This document shows positions 35,009-43,304 of a DNA stretch of 43,304 nt, piece by piece (position 1 is the stretch's first letter; the number at the start of each line of letters is the position of its first letter). Below the pieces are notes generated by a model. It was not told the origin of the DNA and did no database searches. It saw only the letters and a program-made list of their open reading frames with translations. The position numbers and the translations under genes were made by a program. Source of the stretch: Deltaproteobacteria bacterium (GTDB taxonomy: Bacteria; Myxococcota_A; Polyangia; Polyangiales; Polyangiaceae); the NCBI GenBank assembly GCA_003235365.1, contig QJWJ01000034.1:1-43304 (forward strand), read 5' to 3'.

Positions 35009-35857
35009 ATGACCGCCTCAAAAGACTCCATCCACCGCGCCATGACCAACGACGGAGCGTTCCGAGTGGTCACGGTCAGGGCCACCGACACGGTGGCTGG
35101 CGTGCTTCAGGCCCAGGACGCGAGTGGTGAAACCGCACGCCACTTGGGAGACTTGGTGACCGGTGCCGTCTTGATCCGCGAAACGATGTCTCCCGCCCTG
35201 CGGGTCCAAGGGATTCTCAAGCAGCGCAAAGGGAACGGCTACCTACTCGGTGACTCACATCCGTCGGGAAGTACTCGGGGGTTGGTCGGCGGTGCCCACT
35301 CCGAATTCGAGATGAACGATGCGCTGCTGCGCGTCGTTCGAACGCTACAAGACGGCCGAATCCAACAAGGGGTCGTGGCTGTGCCAGACGGCGGAGACGT
35401 CTCCAAAGGCTTGATGACGTACATGCAGGAGTCTGAACAGATCACGACGATGATCGTCGTTGGCACGTTGTTCGACGACGGCAAGCTCGCTGCGGTGGGA
35501 GGCTACCTCGTCCAATTGCTACCAGGAGCCGATCGGGCCCCGTTGATGATCATGACGGAACGGCTGGAGGACTTCTGCAACGTCGACAAGTTCTTGCTCC
35601 AACCCGACTTCAGCCCGCAATCGCTCACCGAAGAGCTGCTGTGGGGCATGCCCTACACCGAACTCGAGTCGTCTTCGTTTCACTACAAGTGTTGGTGTAG
35701 CCGCACGAGTATGATGGGCGCGCTGTCGAGTCTGAATCGCAGCGAGATCCAGTCGATGGTCGACGACGGCGAAGTGCTGGAGATCGCCTGCGACTACTGT
35801 CGTCGCGACTACCGCGTCACCCCTGCGGAGCTGACGGGTCTGCTGGACGAAAACTGA
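35009..35857 (+). CDS. hslO: Redox-regulated chaperone Hsp33
   Basis: 282 residues, close to the family's ~290. The N-terminal substrate-binding domain runs to ~residue 180. The C-terminal zinc domain has CWC (228-230) and CDYC (261-264), the CxC and CxxC pairs that release zinc and form disulfides under oxidative stress, switching on holdase activity. Conserved segments include ESEQITT and GGYLVQLLPGA. The ATG at 35009 has no strong ribosome-binding site. It is 200 bp downstream of yacG on the same strand and converges with the PaaK-like gene across 38 bp. Confidence 0.96.
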   Translation: MTASKDSIHRAMTNDGAFRVVTVRATDTVAGVLQAQDASGETARHLGDLVTGAVLIRETMSPALRVQGILKQRKGNGYLLGDSHPSGSTRGLVGGAHSEFEMNDALLRVVRTLQDGRIQQGVVAVPDGGDVSKGLMTYMQESEQITTMIVVGTLFDDGKLAAVGGYLVQLLPGADRAPLMIMTERLEDFCNVDKFLLQPDFSPQSLTEELLWGMPYTELESSSFHYKCWCSRTSMMGALSSLNRSEIQSMVDDGEVLEIACDYCRRDYRVTPAELTGLLDEN

Positions 35858-35895
35858 TCGCCCTCCCGAGGTGCGCCCGTCAGTGCCGCATCTGC

Positions 35896-37320
35896 TCAGT
35901 GCCGCGTGTAGCGGTGCTTGACACCTGTCGGAAAGTACGCTGAATCACCATTGGACAGCAGTGTCACGCGAGGTCGTTGCGCCTCAGGCGGGACGTAGTT
36001 GGCATACTCGCTATTTACCCGAAGCAGTGCCTCGTGCACCGACAGGGTCACGGCTTGCCGCAATGGCTCGCTCCCCGACGCGCCCGCCGCAAGTTCGACG
36101 GTGATCTTCAGGTACGCCTTGAGCTGCTCGTCGTGGGCCACCTCGAGCACGAACTTACCAGTCAACGCCGATGCCACGTTCGGCTGCTCAATCCCGACCG
36201 CCACGTTTTCTGGGTAGACGTTCGCGCCATAGTACGAGACGGCGAAGCTGGATCTGCCGAAGACGTAGACGAACGGTGAACGTGGCGCCGACGCGTCGAC
36301 CCGAACCTGCACTCCGTGTCGCGCCAAGGTCGCCAACAGCTCGTCGAACTTCAGCACCCCACCCCGATCGAGGATGTTGTAGCGAAGCAGCGGCACGAAC
36401 CCATCGCCGGAAAAGACGAGTTGGCCATCAAGTGCCTCGAAGTAGCGGTGGGTCGGATCGAACTGACACAGCGTGGGCAACCGCGGTTCGCCGAACACTT
36501 CCCTGGCGAGTTCGGGTCGTTCACTCAATGCACGCCGCACGCGAATCGACACGGGCGTCTCGTTTGCGAGCGCGCCACCGTCCGCGGTCCCGTACAACGC
36601 TGCGGTGACCAGCTCGGGGGCCTCATCGCCCAAGCGCCTACAAATCAGATCGCGCCACGCTTCGCTGAAGACCTCACCGGCCATCAGCAAGCGCGCTCGA
36701 TGACTCGGCCAGTCGATGCCCGCTGCGGCACCGGCATCGATCACGTCGCGCAAGAAGGGCGGATATCCCGCCAGAACCAGCTGTTCGAACTGCCCCTCCA
36801 TGGCGCGCACTATGCGCAGAATCTCCGAGGCATTGTTACCCGGCGTGACGGTGGTGATCGGGTAGCCCCGCGTCGCCAACTGTCGGCACACCGACGTCGT
36901 GTACATGCCGCCCACCCAACTGCCGAGCGCGAAACAGACGACGACCAACGTCGACTTGACGTCTGCGCGGAACGCTCCGACCAGCACCTGCTCGAAGCGC
37001 GCGGCGCTCCCCGCCTCATCCATGAGTCGACGCGGCCACACCGTCGGCGTACCAGTCGAACCAGACGACACCGCGAGCATGTCGGCACGTTCTAGCCTTC
37101 CCCCCCGACACAACTGGGCCAGTGGGTAGATCTGGTGATAGTTCTGTTTGGTTACCAGCGGCAATTGGGCGAAGTCATCCGGGGTGCGGACGGTGTCGGG
37201 AGCAACGCCGTGTTCGCGAAGAAACGCTCGGTAGGCGGGAACGTTCTCACTGGCGTCGTGGAACAAACCCAATACGTACTGCGAGGCATCTGCTGGCTTT
37301 GGAGATTCCTGGGACGTCAT
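35896..37320 (-). CDS. Phenylacetate-CoA ligase-like adenylate-forming enzyme
   Basis: 474 residues from ATG 37320, with GGAG 6 nt upstream; in-frame codons upstream are less likely. The AMP-binding P-loop SSGSTGTPT (85-93) is clear, YGTADGG (243-249) fits the A5 region, and RYNILDRGG contains the ribose-binding Asp318. Family members activate aryl or acyl acids as adenylates and usually transfer them to CoA; PaaK itself uses phenylacetate. The substrate cannot be read here, and no phenylacetate-catabolic genes are nearby, so phenylacetate is only one option. It stands alone, with a candidate small operator upstream (37339-37351). Confidence 0.85.
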   Translation of the reverse strand: MTSQESPKPADASQYVLGLFHDASENVPAYRAFLREHGVAPDTVRTPDDFAQLPLVTKQNYHQIYPLAQLCRGGRLERADMLAVSSGSTGTPTVWPRRLMDEAGSAARFEQVLVGAFRADVKSTLVVVCFALGSWVGGMYTTSVCRQLATRGYPITTVTPGNNASEILRIVRAMEGQFEQLVLAGYPPFLRDVIDAGAAAGIDWPSHRARLLMAGEVFSEAWRDLICRRLGDEAPELVTAALYGTADGGALANETPVSIRVRRALSERPELAREVFGEPRLPTLCQFDPTHRYFEALDGQLVFSGDGFVPLLRYNILDRGGVLKFDELLATLARHGVQVRVDASAPRSPFVYVFGRSSFAVSYYGANVYPENVAVGIEQPNVASALTGKFVLEVAHDEQLKAYLKITVELAAGASGSEPLRQAVTLSVHEALLRVNSEYANYVPPEAQRPRVTLLSNGDSAYFPTGVKHRYTRH

Positions 37321-37642
37321 TGACAACTCCATCCGTGACACTTGTGAAGTGAACGCGATTCGCAAGCGTCAGGGAAGCGGAAAGCCGGCGAACCCGGGTC
37401 GGGTGACCTCGATGCACCCGCGTCGTCGTTGGACGTGGTGGCGTTTTTGGAGTCGTCAGCGTTCGCACTCTCGTTGCCGCGACTCGCGACGACGAAGGCA
37501 CGGGCGATCGCTGCGATCCCGAAACGCCGATAACCCCTACGACACACAACCATACCCATGAGGAGGAGTTTGCCCGAAGGGCGCGGCTCGATCCATGGGG
37601 CACTGCGCCTACACGACCCAATGGTTGAGCACGCCCGAGAAT
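37321..37642. other. Intergenic region upstream of the ligase gene
   Basis: Both neighbours read leftward. It contains the small inverted repeat at 37339-37351 and no supported gene. No terminator for the thiC unit was seen, as that unit ends at 37643 on this side. Confidence 0.3.
37339..37351 (-). promoter_or_regulatory. Small inverted repeat upstream of the ligase gene
   Basis: CACTT, GTG, AAGTG: a perfect 5-3-5 repeat about 20 bp before the ligase start. It may be a regulator site but is short enough to occur by chance. Confidence 0.25.
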
Positions 37643-38008
37643 TCAGTCGAGCCGGCGGCCCGTGGCGTCTGACCGTCCCCCGTTCGATTCATTCCGCTCG
37701 TCGGTGTTCACCCGGGCTTCGTCCGTCGAATGCGCCGCGCGCTTTGCACTGCGAGCTTCACTCGGCCGCGTCACTTCGGCGTCACCACGAACCCGAGCCA
37801 AACGCCGACGACCGCGTCGCAACACGGCCAGCAAACGAGCGCGGATCCGCCGCGCCCAGGAAAACTCGTTGCCAAGCAGCAGTAAGCCAGCAATCAGCAG
37901 CGGCAGACCCGGCCCCGGCAGCACCATGAGTATCACTCCGCCCACCACGAACGCGATTCCGGCGACCAGGCGCGCGACACGAGCTAGGCGACCCGCGCCG
38001 CGATTCAC
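37643..38008 (-). CDS. PGPGW-motif membrane protein
   Basis: 121 residues from GTG 38008; AGGT lies 6 nt upstream. Two close membrane helices (~10-30 and ~33-48) flank LPGPGLPLLIAGLLLLG, the PGPGW family motif with Leu in place of Trp. A basic stretch (RRIRARLLAVLRRGRRRL) follows and should lie in the cytosol, then a polar disordered tail. The family's function is unknown. It begins 12 bp after the thiC stop and is probably cotranscribed. Confidence 0.8.
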   Translation of the reverse strand: MNRGAGRLARVARLVAGIAFVVGGVILMVLPGPGLPLLIAGLLLLGNEFSWARRIRARLLAVLRRGRRRLARVRGDAEVTRPSEARSAKRAAHSTDEARVNTDERNESNGGRSDATGRRLD

Positions 38009-38020
38009 CCGCGCACCTGC

Positions 38021-39778
38021 TCACTCCGCGGCAGGAGAACGACGCAACTGCACTAGATTGCGGTCTTGCATGACCTGAGCCTGCTCGGGATCGACGTAGT
38101 CGCTGTGGCACGCGGCTTTGCCGTCGTCAGTGGACATCGAACGTCGGGTCTTGACCGCCAAGCGATGGATCTCGTCCGGGGACAACACACCCCGTTTCTG
38201 CAAGATTGCACGCTGCTCGTCAGTGAGCGCTGCCGACTTGGCGGCGCGGCCGCGCTCGAACCCGGCGGCTTTGCCCGACGCAAATTCCTGGATGTCCTTG
38301 GAGATCCGCACCGAACACCAGTCGTGCCCGCACATCGCGCAGAAGTCGGTATCTACGTCCAGGTCCTCGTCGTGGTACGCGCGCGCCACGTCGGTATCGA
38401 AAGCCAGTTCGAAGTGCTTTTCCCAGTTGAGCGCCGCGCGCGCTTTGGTCAGGTTGTCGTCCCAGTCGCGGCTACCGGGAATGCCCAAAGCCACGTCCGC
38501 GGCGTGCGCAGCGATCTTGTACGCAACGCAGCCCTGTTTGACGTCGTCCTTCTTGGGTAGACCGAGGTGCTCCTTGGGCGTGACGTAGCAGAGCATCGCC
38601 GCGCCGTGATAACCTGCTGCAGTGGCGCCAATGGAGCTCGTCATGTGGTCATAGCCCGGAAATACATCGGTCACCAACGGGCCGAGCACGTAGAACGGCG
38701 CGCCGTGACAAACCCGCCGCTGCAGCTTCATGTTGTACTCAATCTGGTCGAAGGGAACGTGACCCGGACCTTCGACCATGACCTGGCAGCCCTTCTTCCA
38801 AGCCTTTTCCGTGAGCTCGCCGAGGGTGTGCAGCTCTGCCAGCTGCGCTGCATCGCTAGCGTCCGCGAGACCACCCGGCCGCAGACCGTCTCCCAACGAG
38901 AACGACACGTCGTACTCGCGCATGATGTCGCAGATCTCGTCGAAGTGCGTGTACATGGGGTTCTGCTTGTTGTGAACGAGCATCCACTTGGCAAGCAACG
39001 ACCCGCCGCGGCTGACGATTCCGATCAGGCGATTCTTCACCAACGGGAGATGCTCGAGCAAAACGCCAGCGTGAATGGTGAAGTAGTCGACCCCTTGCTT
39101 GGCTTGGTGCAACAAGCCAGCCATGATGTCCTGCTCGGTCAGATCCTCGATCTTGCGCCCGATGATCATCGAGTAGATCGGCACGGTGCCGATTGGCACA
39201 CGAGCTGCTGCAATGATCGCTTCGCGGCACTTGTCGAGATCACCACCGGTGGACAGATCCATCACCGTGTCAGCGCCCCAACGCTCCGCCCAGCGCAGCT
39301 TCTCGACCTCGGCTTCAGTTCCCGAAGAAACCGGGGACGCGCCCATGTTCGCGTTGATCTTGGTGAGGGACGCGCGCCCGATCGCCATGGGGTCGAGGTG
39401 GTGCTTCAAGTGCACGACGTTGGCGGGAATGATCAGACGCCCTGCCGCAACTTCGTCCCGGACCTGCTCGACGGTGAGGTGCTTCTCGCGCTCGGCCACG
39501 CGTCGCATCTCGGGGGTGATGTTTCCCAAGCGGGCCGCCTCGAGCTGGGTGCGGGGAACGAACCCACTGGGCGCTCGCCAGTGACCCGCCTCGAACTTCC
39601 AGTCGCCCGGCATGAAGTCCCATGCCGTCTTGTCACTGGGCTGAGGCATCCCCGGCGTGTCCGGCGACGAGAACGTCAACGCACCGCCGAGCTGAGGCGC
39701 ATTGGCAAACGAACCGGGGTTCGTGCCGTCTGCGGCGGTCGACGGGTTGTGGGCACCATGTAGCGGCAAAGTCGGCAT
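38021..39778 (-). CDS. thiC: Phosphomethylpyrimidine synthase ThiC
   Basis: 585 residues from ATG 39778; the frame continues upstream to 39961 but that part is not ThiC-like. The enzyme is a radical SAM protein that converts aminoimidazole ribotide to HMP-phosphate, the pyrimidine half of thiamine. Visible are [78 protein letters not shown], and the cluster motif CAMCGHDWC (Cys480, 483, 488; CX2CX4C). About 100 residues follow the cluster, a longer tail than usual. I saw no THI-box riboswitch upstream. A PGPGW membrane gene follows after 12 bp. Confidence 0.97.
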   Translation of the reverse strand: MPTLPLHGAHNPSTAADGTNPGSFANAPQLGGALTFSSPDTPGMPQPSDKTAWDFMPGDWKFEAGHWRAPSGFVPRTQLEAARLGNITPEMRRVAEREKHLTVEQVRDEVAAGRLIIPANVVHLKHHLDPMAIGRASLTKINANMGASPVSSGTEAEVEKLRWAERWGADTVMDLSTGGDLDKCREAIIAAARVPIGTVPIYSMIIGRKIEDLTEQDIMAGLLHQAKQGVDYFTIHAGVLLEHLPLVKNRLIGIVSRGGSLLAKWMLVHNKQNPMYTHFDEICDIMREYDVSFSLGDGLRPGGLADASDAAQLAELHTLGELTEKAWKKGCQVMVEGPGHVPFDQIEYNMKLQRRVCHGAPFYVLGPLVTDVFPGYDHMTSSIGATAAGYHGAAMLCYVTPKEHLGLPKKDDVKQGCVAYKIAAHAADVALGIPGSRDWDDNLTKARAALNWEKHFELAFDTDVARAYHDEDLDVDTDFCAMCGHDWCSVRISKDIQEFASGKAAGFERGRAAKSAALTDEQRAILQKRGVLSPDEIHRLAVKTRRSMSTDDGKAACHSDYVDPEQAQVMQDRNLVQLRRSPAAE

Positions 39779-40067
39779 GATCTCTGGGCTGGTGTTGTCG
39801 AAATCCCTGCGGACCGCAAGAAGCAATGGGGGACCCGCAAGCTGCCGCCGGAGGTCACGACCCGCGGGCCGGACGCGATGATGGAATGCAAGGCGTCGAA
39901 CCGTTTGACGCAGCGCCGTCGTAACCGGCTCGGCAGGCGGGGGAAATGCAATCGCCGCCACATCGGTTCCATGGGCACCAAGGTTCTTTTGCTATAGCGA
40001 CCCGCGACGACCCGCCCACGCGGGCGGTGGCCAAGACTCGGGTCAGGTCGACCACAAGGAGATCGGG

Positions 40068-41039
40068 GTGCCGACATTCAACTGGGACGTAGCTCCCACG
40101 ATTTTCAAATACCCGGACTGGATGTCCTTCATGCCCGGGGACGGGATCCGCTACTACAGCTTGCTGTACGTCGGCGTTTTCCTCGGCGGCTTTCGGCTGC
40201 TCAATTGGCAGATCAAACGCGCGGGTGGCTCCGAAGAGGACGCCAGCGACTTCGTGATGTACGGCGTGATCGGTGTGCTGGGTGGGGCGCGCCTGGGTCA
40301 CGTGTTCTTCTACGACTTCGACAAGTTCCTCGAAGACCCTGCCTGGCTGTTTCGGATTTGGGAGGGTGGCCTCGCCAGCCACGGCGGCACCATCGGGCTG
40401 TTGGTCGCGATGTGGCTCTTCACCAAGCTCAAACGCCAATCCTTCGTCGAAGGTTGCGACCGGTTCGCGTTCTCTGCGGCGCTCGGGTCGATCCTCATCC
40501 GCTTCGGCAACTTCTTCAACTCCGAGATCGTCGGCCGACCCACGGATGGCAGCTGGGGCGTACGCTTCGTTCGCCACGACGGCGCCGATGGCGTGCTGCG
40601 CCATCCGAGCCAGTTGTACGAAGCGTTGCTCGGTTTGATCGTGATGGGCGCGCTGTTGCTCGGCGACAGGTTGCTCGGCAAGGAAAAGCGCCCTCGTGGA
40701 GCGCTGATCGCCATCTTCTTCGCGCTGTACTTCACGGGTCGTTTCATCGTCGAGTACTGGAAGGACTTCCAGGAATGGGCTGTGTGCCTCGGTGACGTCT
40801 GTCCTGAGCTGTTCGTCAGCGGCTCGCTGATGCGAGAGTTGCCAAGCAGCAACTTGATCGACGAAGGGCAGCTCCTCAGCATCATTCCAGCGCTGGCCGG
40901 CTACGTGGGTTTGTACATCGCTCTGAAGAAGCAAATCCCCGCGCACTGGAACGTGCCCAAGATGCCGACGGACGACGAGCCCCACGACGACGGAAACGTC
41001 GATGACGACGTCGATGACGTGCTGCTCGACAAGGCGTGA
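40068..41039 (+). CDS. lgt: Prolipoprotein diacylglyceryl transferase
   Basis: 323 residues; the GTG at 40068 has GGAG 6 nt upstream. It is an inner-membrane enzyme that transfers diacylglycerol from phosphatidylglycerol to the lipobox Cys of prolipoproteins. About seven membrane helices are visible. The signature region contains SHGG with His105 (E. coli His103) and IRFGNFFNSEIVGRPTD with Arg145 (E. coli Arg143). HPSQLYEALLG and FTGRFIVEYWKD are also conserved. An acidic Asp-rich tail (last ~20 residues) is an addition. It serves the many lipoproteins encoded in this window. Divergent from thiC with 289 bp between starts. Confidence 0.96.
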   Translation: MPTFNWDVAPTIFKYPDWMSFMPGDGIRYYSLLYVGVFLGGFRLLNWQIKRAGGSEEDASDFVMYGVIGVLGGARLGHVFFYDFDKFLEDPAWLFRIWEGGLASHGGTIGLLVAMWLFTKLKRQSFVEGCDRFAFSAALGSILIRFGNFFNSEIVGRPTDGSWGVRFVRHDGADGVLRHPSQLYEALLGLIVMGALLLGDRLLGKEKRPRGALIAIFFALYFTGRFIVEYWKDFQEWAVCLGDVCPELFVSGSLMRELPSSNLIDEGQLLSIIPALAGYVGLYIALKKQIPAHWNVPKMPTDDEPHDDGNVDDDVDDVLLDKA

Positions 41040-41073
41040 GCCGCTGTAGCTGGGCTGCCGCCAGAGACAGAGA

Positions 41074-41101
41074 AGCTGGGCGACGCTTCGTACGCCCAGC
41101 T
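41074..41101. terminator. Hairpin between lgt and dapB
   Basis: AGCTGGGCG (41074-41082) is the exact reverse complement of CGCCCAGCT (41093-41101) around a 10-nt loop. It fills the middle of the 74 bp between the convergent stops and is a good bidirectional terminator candidate; no U tract. Confidence 0.6.
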
Positions 41102-41113
41102 CGGTCACCAACG

Positions 41114-41905
41114 CTACGTGATGCCGAGTGCGTCGTTGATGGAATACCGACCGGGGGGTCGCCCCACCATCCAGCGCGCCGCCCGCAGAGCACCGTGAGC
41201 GAACAGGTCGCGGTTCGTCGCGCGGTGAGTCAGTTCGAGGCGTTCGCCCGGACCAAATAGGTGGACCGTGTGATCCCCAATCACGTCGCCACCGCGAATG
41301 GCGAACACGCCCATCTCTTCATCAGTTCGCGGACCGACCTGTCCAGCGCGCTCGTATAAGGACTTCACTTCTGGGCGCGCCTCGACCACGGCATCGGCGA
41401 GCCGCTTTGCCGTGCCGCTGGGCGAATCGACTTTGCGGCGGTGGTGAATCTCGACGATTTCCGCATCGTAGGCCGGCCCGAGCCGCTGCACCGCTTCCCG
41501 CACCAGCACAGCAAGTACGGCTACTCCGACGCTCATGTTCTGCGACCACAGCAAGGGGATCTCTTTCGATGCGGCATCGAGACGTTCGATGTCTTGCTGC
41601 GTCAACCCGGTCGTCCCGAGCACGACCGGCACCTTGGCGCGCATCACGGCGTTGAGGAGCGCTGGCAGTGCTGGCGGGAGTGAGAAATCGATGACGACGT
41701 CCGCTCCGAGCAGTGCGTCTGGCACGCTTGCCCCAGCTGCCACCCCCAACGACCCCACGCCTGCAAGCTCCCCGACATCCCTGCCCAGCGCCGGATCTTC
41801 GGGATGGGTGACGGCGCCGACGATCTGAATGTCGCCCGCCTCGACGGCAAGCCGCGCAATGGTCAAGCCCATGCGCCCCGTCGCTCCGTGAAGTGCCAAT
41901 TTCAT
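41114..41905 (-). CDS. dapB: 4-hydroxy-tetrahydrodipicolinate reductase
   Basis: 263 residues, the normal length. The enzyme makes tetrahydrodipicolinate with NAD(P)H in lysine and diaminopimelate synthesis. Shown by GATGRMG (7-13, nucleotide binding), VVIDFSLPPAL, LGTTGLTQ, and EIHHRRKVDSPSGTA (152-166) with the catalytic His154/155 and Lys158. The ATG at 41905 has AAGGA 9 nt upstream; the frame stays open far upstream but the extension is not protein-like. Divergent from the PfkB-family gene. Confidence 0.96.
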   Translation of the reverse strand: MKLALHGATGRMGLTIARLAVEAGDIQIVGAVTHPEDPALGRDVGELAGVGSLGVAAGASVPDALLGADVVIDFSLPPALPALLNAVMRAKVPVVLGTTGLTQQDIERLDAASKEIPLLWSQNMSVGVAVLAVLVREAVQRLGPAYDAEIVEIHHRRKVDSPSGTAKRLADAVVEARPEVKSLYERAGQVGPRTDEEMGVFAIRGGDVIGDHTVHLFGPGERLELTHRATNRDLFAHGALRAARWMVGRPPGRYSINDALGIT

Positions 41906-42271
41906 TCGAGTGCTTCCTTCTTGACTGCCGGTCAGGGCACCGCTCGAAACGCTGGCGGCTACCGACCGAGGCGAGACTCTTTCTCGATACACGCGCGAAC
42001 GCAAGCGCAGCCGCGACACGACTCGCGCGTATCCCGCCCCGATCGCAAAGCCGAAGTTGCCGAAGGTACTGCATTTGCGTTCGGATCCGGCGCGATCTCG
42101 CATACTCGCCGAGGATTTCGCCTCGGGCACGACGAAAAGATCCTTGCAGTGCGGTGCGCAGTCCTCGAAAAGTGTCCAGGTCGGCCTGCACCAGGTTCGA
42201 ATCTGGCGACGCGTGTCAGGTTCGGCAGCAAGTTTGCCAATTCGACCCAGGAAGCGATTGAAAGTAGCCCA
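41906..42271. other. Divergent region between dapB and the PfkB-family gene
   Basis: It contains the dapB ribosome-binding site and must hold both promoters. Open frames crossing it are extensions of the two genes and not credible. A tRNA-like T-loop near 42200 does not fold further. Nothing else was seen. Confidence 0.35.
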
Positions 42272-43261
42272 ATGACGAAGACCAAGTACGACGTGACCGC
42301 CCTCGGCAACGCCATCGTTGATGTTCTGGCCCGAACCGACGACGCCTTTCTGGAGCGGCACGATCTGCGCAAGGGGACCATGGCGTTGATCGATCGACAC
42401 CAGGCAGACGCGCTCTACGGGCAGCTGAACGAGCCGGTTGAGCGCTCTGGGGGCTCGGCGGGCAACACGATCGCGGCCATCGCCGAACTCGGCGCGACGT
42501 GCGCTTACGTCGGCAAGGTTGCTGACGACGCGCTCGGCGCGGCCTTCACCGAAGGCATGCGTGCTTCGGGCACCCACTTTACTACCAGCCCCCTGCACGG
42601 CGGAGCGCCAACAGCGCGCTGCATCGTGCTCGTGACCCCAGATGCTCAACGCACGATGAACACGTACCTCGGCGCCTGCACCGAGCTGAGCCCCAGCGAC
42701 GTGGACGAAGCGGTCATCCAAAGCAGTCAGGTGACATACCTGGAAGGCTACCTGTGGGACAAGCCTCACGCCAAGGAGGCGTGCCTCAAGGCGATGCGCG
42801 CGGCGAACGCTGCGGGTCGCAAAGTGGCGCTGTCGCTATCGGACCCGTTCTGTGTCGACCGACACCGGGACGAGTTCTTGACGTTGGTCAAGGAGCACGT
42901 CGATCTACTCTTCGCCAACGAAGCCGAAATCTGCTCCTTGTACCGCGCCTCCGACCTCGGAACGGCGGCTGACGCGGTTCGTCGAGATTGCGAAATCGCC
43001 GCGTTGACGCGCTCAGCGGATGGCGCCCTTTTGGTGAACGGAGACAACACCTACGAGATCGCAGCAGAACCGGTCGAGCAGGTCGTCGACACGACGGGCG
43101 CGGGAGATCTCTATGCTGCCGGATTCCTGTTTGGTTTCACTCAACAACGGACCCTCCCCGAATGCGGTCGGCTCGGCGCGCTGTGCGCGGCAGAGGTGAT
43201 CTCACACTTTGGTGCACGCCCCGAGGCTCGCTTGAGCACCTGGATCCAAGGGCGGATCTGA
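42272..43261 (+). CDS. PfkB family carbohydrate/adenosine kinase
   Basis: 329 residues from ATG 42272. Ribokinase/PfkB fold: ALGNAIVDVLA at the start, GGSAGNT (60-66) with the substrate-binding Asn, the YVGKVADDALG segment, FANEAEI, and the DTTGAGD anion-hole motif (273-279) with catalytic base Asp279. The opening sequence and the RTMNTYLGAC stretch resemble the adenosine-kinase-like branch common in proteobacteria, which phosphorylates adenosine or sugars with ATP. The exact substrate is uncertain. It is followed by a terminator-like hairpin. Confidence 0.9.
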   Translation: MTKTKYDVTALGNAIVDVLARTDDAFLERHDLRKGTMALIDRHQADALYGQLNEPVERSGGSAGNTIAAIAELGATCAYVGKVADDALGAAFTEGMRASGTHFTTSPLHGGAPTARCIVLVTPDAQRTMNTYLGACTELSPSDVDEAVIQSSQVTYLEGYLWDKPHAKEACLKAMRAANAAGRKVALSLSDPFCVDRHRDEFLTLVKEHVDLLFANEAEICSLYRASDLGTAADAVRRDCEIAALTRSADGALLVNGDNTYEIAAEPVEQVVDTTGAGDLYAAGFLFGFTQQRTLPECGRLGALCAAEVISHFGARPEARLSTWIQGRI

Positions 43262-43274
43262 CCGCTGTGGCGGA

Positions 43275-43294
43275 GCGGGCTTGATTCAGCCCGC
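43275..43294 (+). terminator. Hairpin after the PfkB-family gene
   Basis: GCGGGCT (43275-43281) pairs exactly with AGCCCGC (43288-43294) over a 6-nt loop, 14 bp past the stop. The window ends before any U tract could be judged. Confidence 0.5.
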
Positions 43295-43304
43295 GGGCGA
43301 CGGG

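Noticed and set aside
39779..39961. 61-residue N-terminal extension of ThiC
   Set aside because: It is Arg/Ala-rich with no ThiC similarity; the ATG at 39778 gives a normal N-terminus.
42180..42230. tRNA-like T-loop (GGTTCGAAT)
   Set aside because: The flanking bases do not form a five-pair T stem, and no acceptor, D or anticodon arms can be drawn upstream.
41906..42769. In-frame extension of dapB far upstream on the minus strand
   Set aside because: DapB begins normally at MKLALHGATGRMG with a ribosome-binding site; the extension is antisense to the PfkB-family gene.

Overview
The window is about 43 kb of high-GC bacterial DNA with GC-rich third codon positions. It looks like a myxobacterium (Myxococcota, perhaps a Polyangiales-type lineage). 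The reasons are a DUF1552 protein, many lipoproteins with long Ser/Thr/Pro/Gly linkers, a Cys-rich lipoprotein, FG-GAP/VCBS proteins, very large hybrid histidine kinases and a consensus sigma-54 promoter. This placement is inferred from gene style, not from a marker gene. I see no rRNA, tRNA, CRISPR array, insertion sequence or phage gene.

Region 1 (1-15.5 kb) is an accessory, surface-oriented block. It holds the 3' part of a DUF1552 gene, a VCBS-repeat lipoprotein with an exact 159-bp tandem repeat, a small cluster of unknown genes, a GH11 xylanase lipoprotein, a protein-glutaminase-like lipoprotein fused to VCBS repeats, a Cys-rich lipoprotein, a CE3/SGNH esterase lipoprotein, and a lipoprotein plus Na/Pi-cotransporter pair. 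The xylanase and esterase could act together on acetylated xylan at the cell surface.

Region 2 (15.8-26.5 kb) has a SAM methyltransferase, class II fumarase (fumC), and a tight three-gene operon read on the minus strand. That operon encodes a REC-HisKA kinase, a membrane hybrid kinase with a FixL-like PAS domain, and a multi-PAS/GAF hybrid kinase. The intergenic gaps are 24 and 28 bp.

Region 3 (26.9-32.2 kb) has a divergent TetR/SDR pair with a perfect palindrome between the genes, a DUF2934 gene behind a consensus sigma-54 promoter with a hairpin over its ribosome-binding site, an M17 leucyl aminopeptidase, and a predicted outer-membrane protein with a Pro-rich tail.

Region 4 (32.7-43.3 kb) is mostly housekeeping: a short, divergent glycyl-tRNA synthetase beta subunit, yacG (54 aa), hslO (Hsp33), a PaaK-like adenylate-forming enzyme, a PGPGW membrane protein behind thiC, lgt, dapB and a PfkB-family sugar/adenosine kinase. 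Lgt is the enzyme that lipidates the many lipoproteins of region 1. Convergent gene pairs are usually separated by strong GC-rich hairpins without a U tract.
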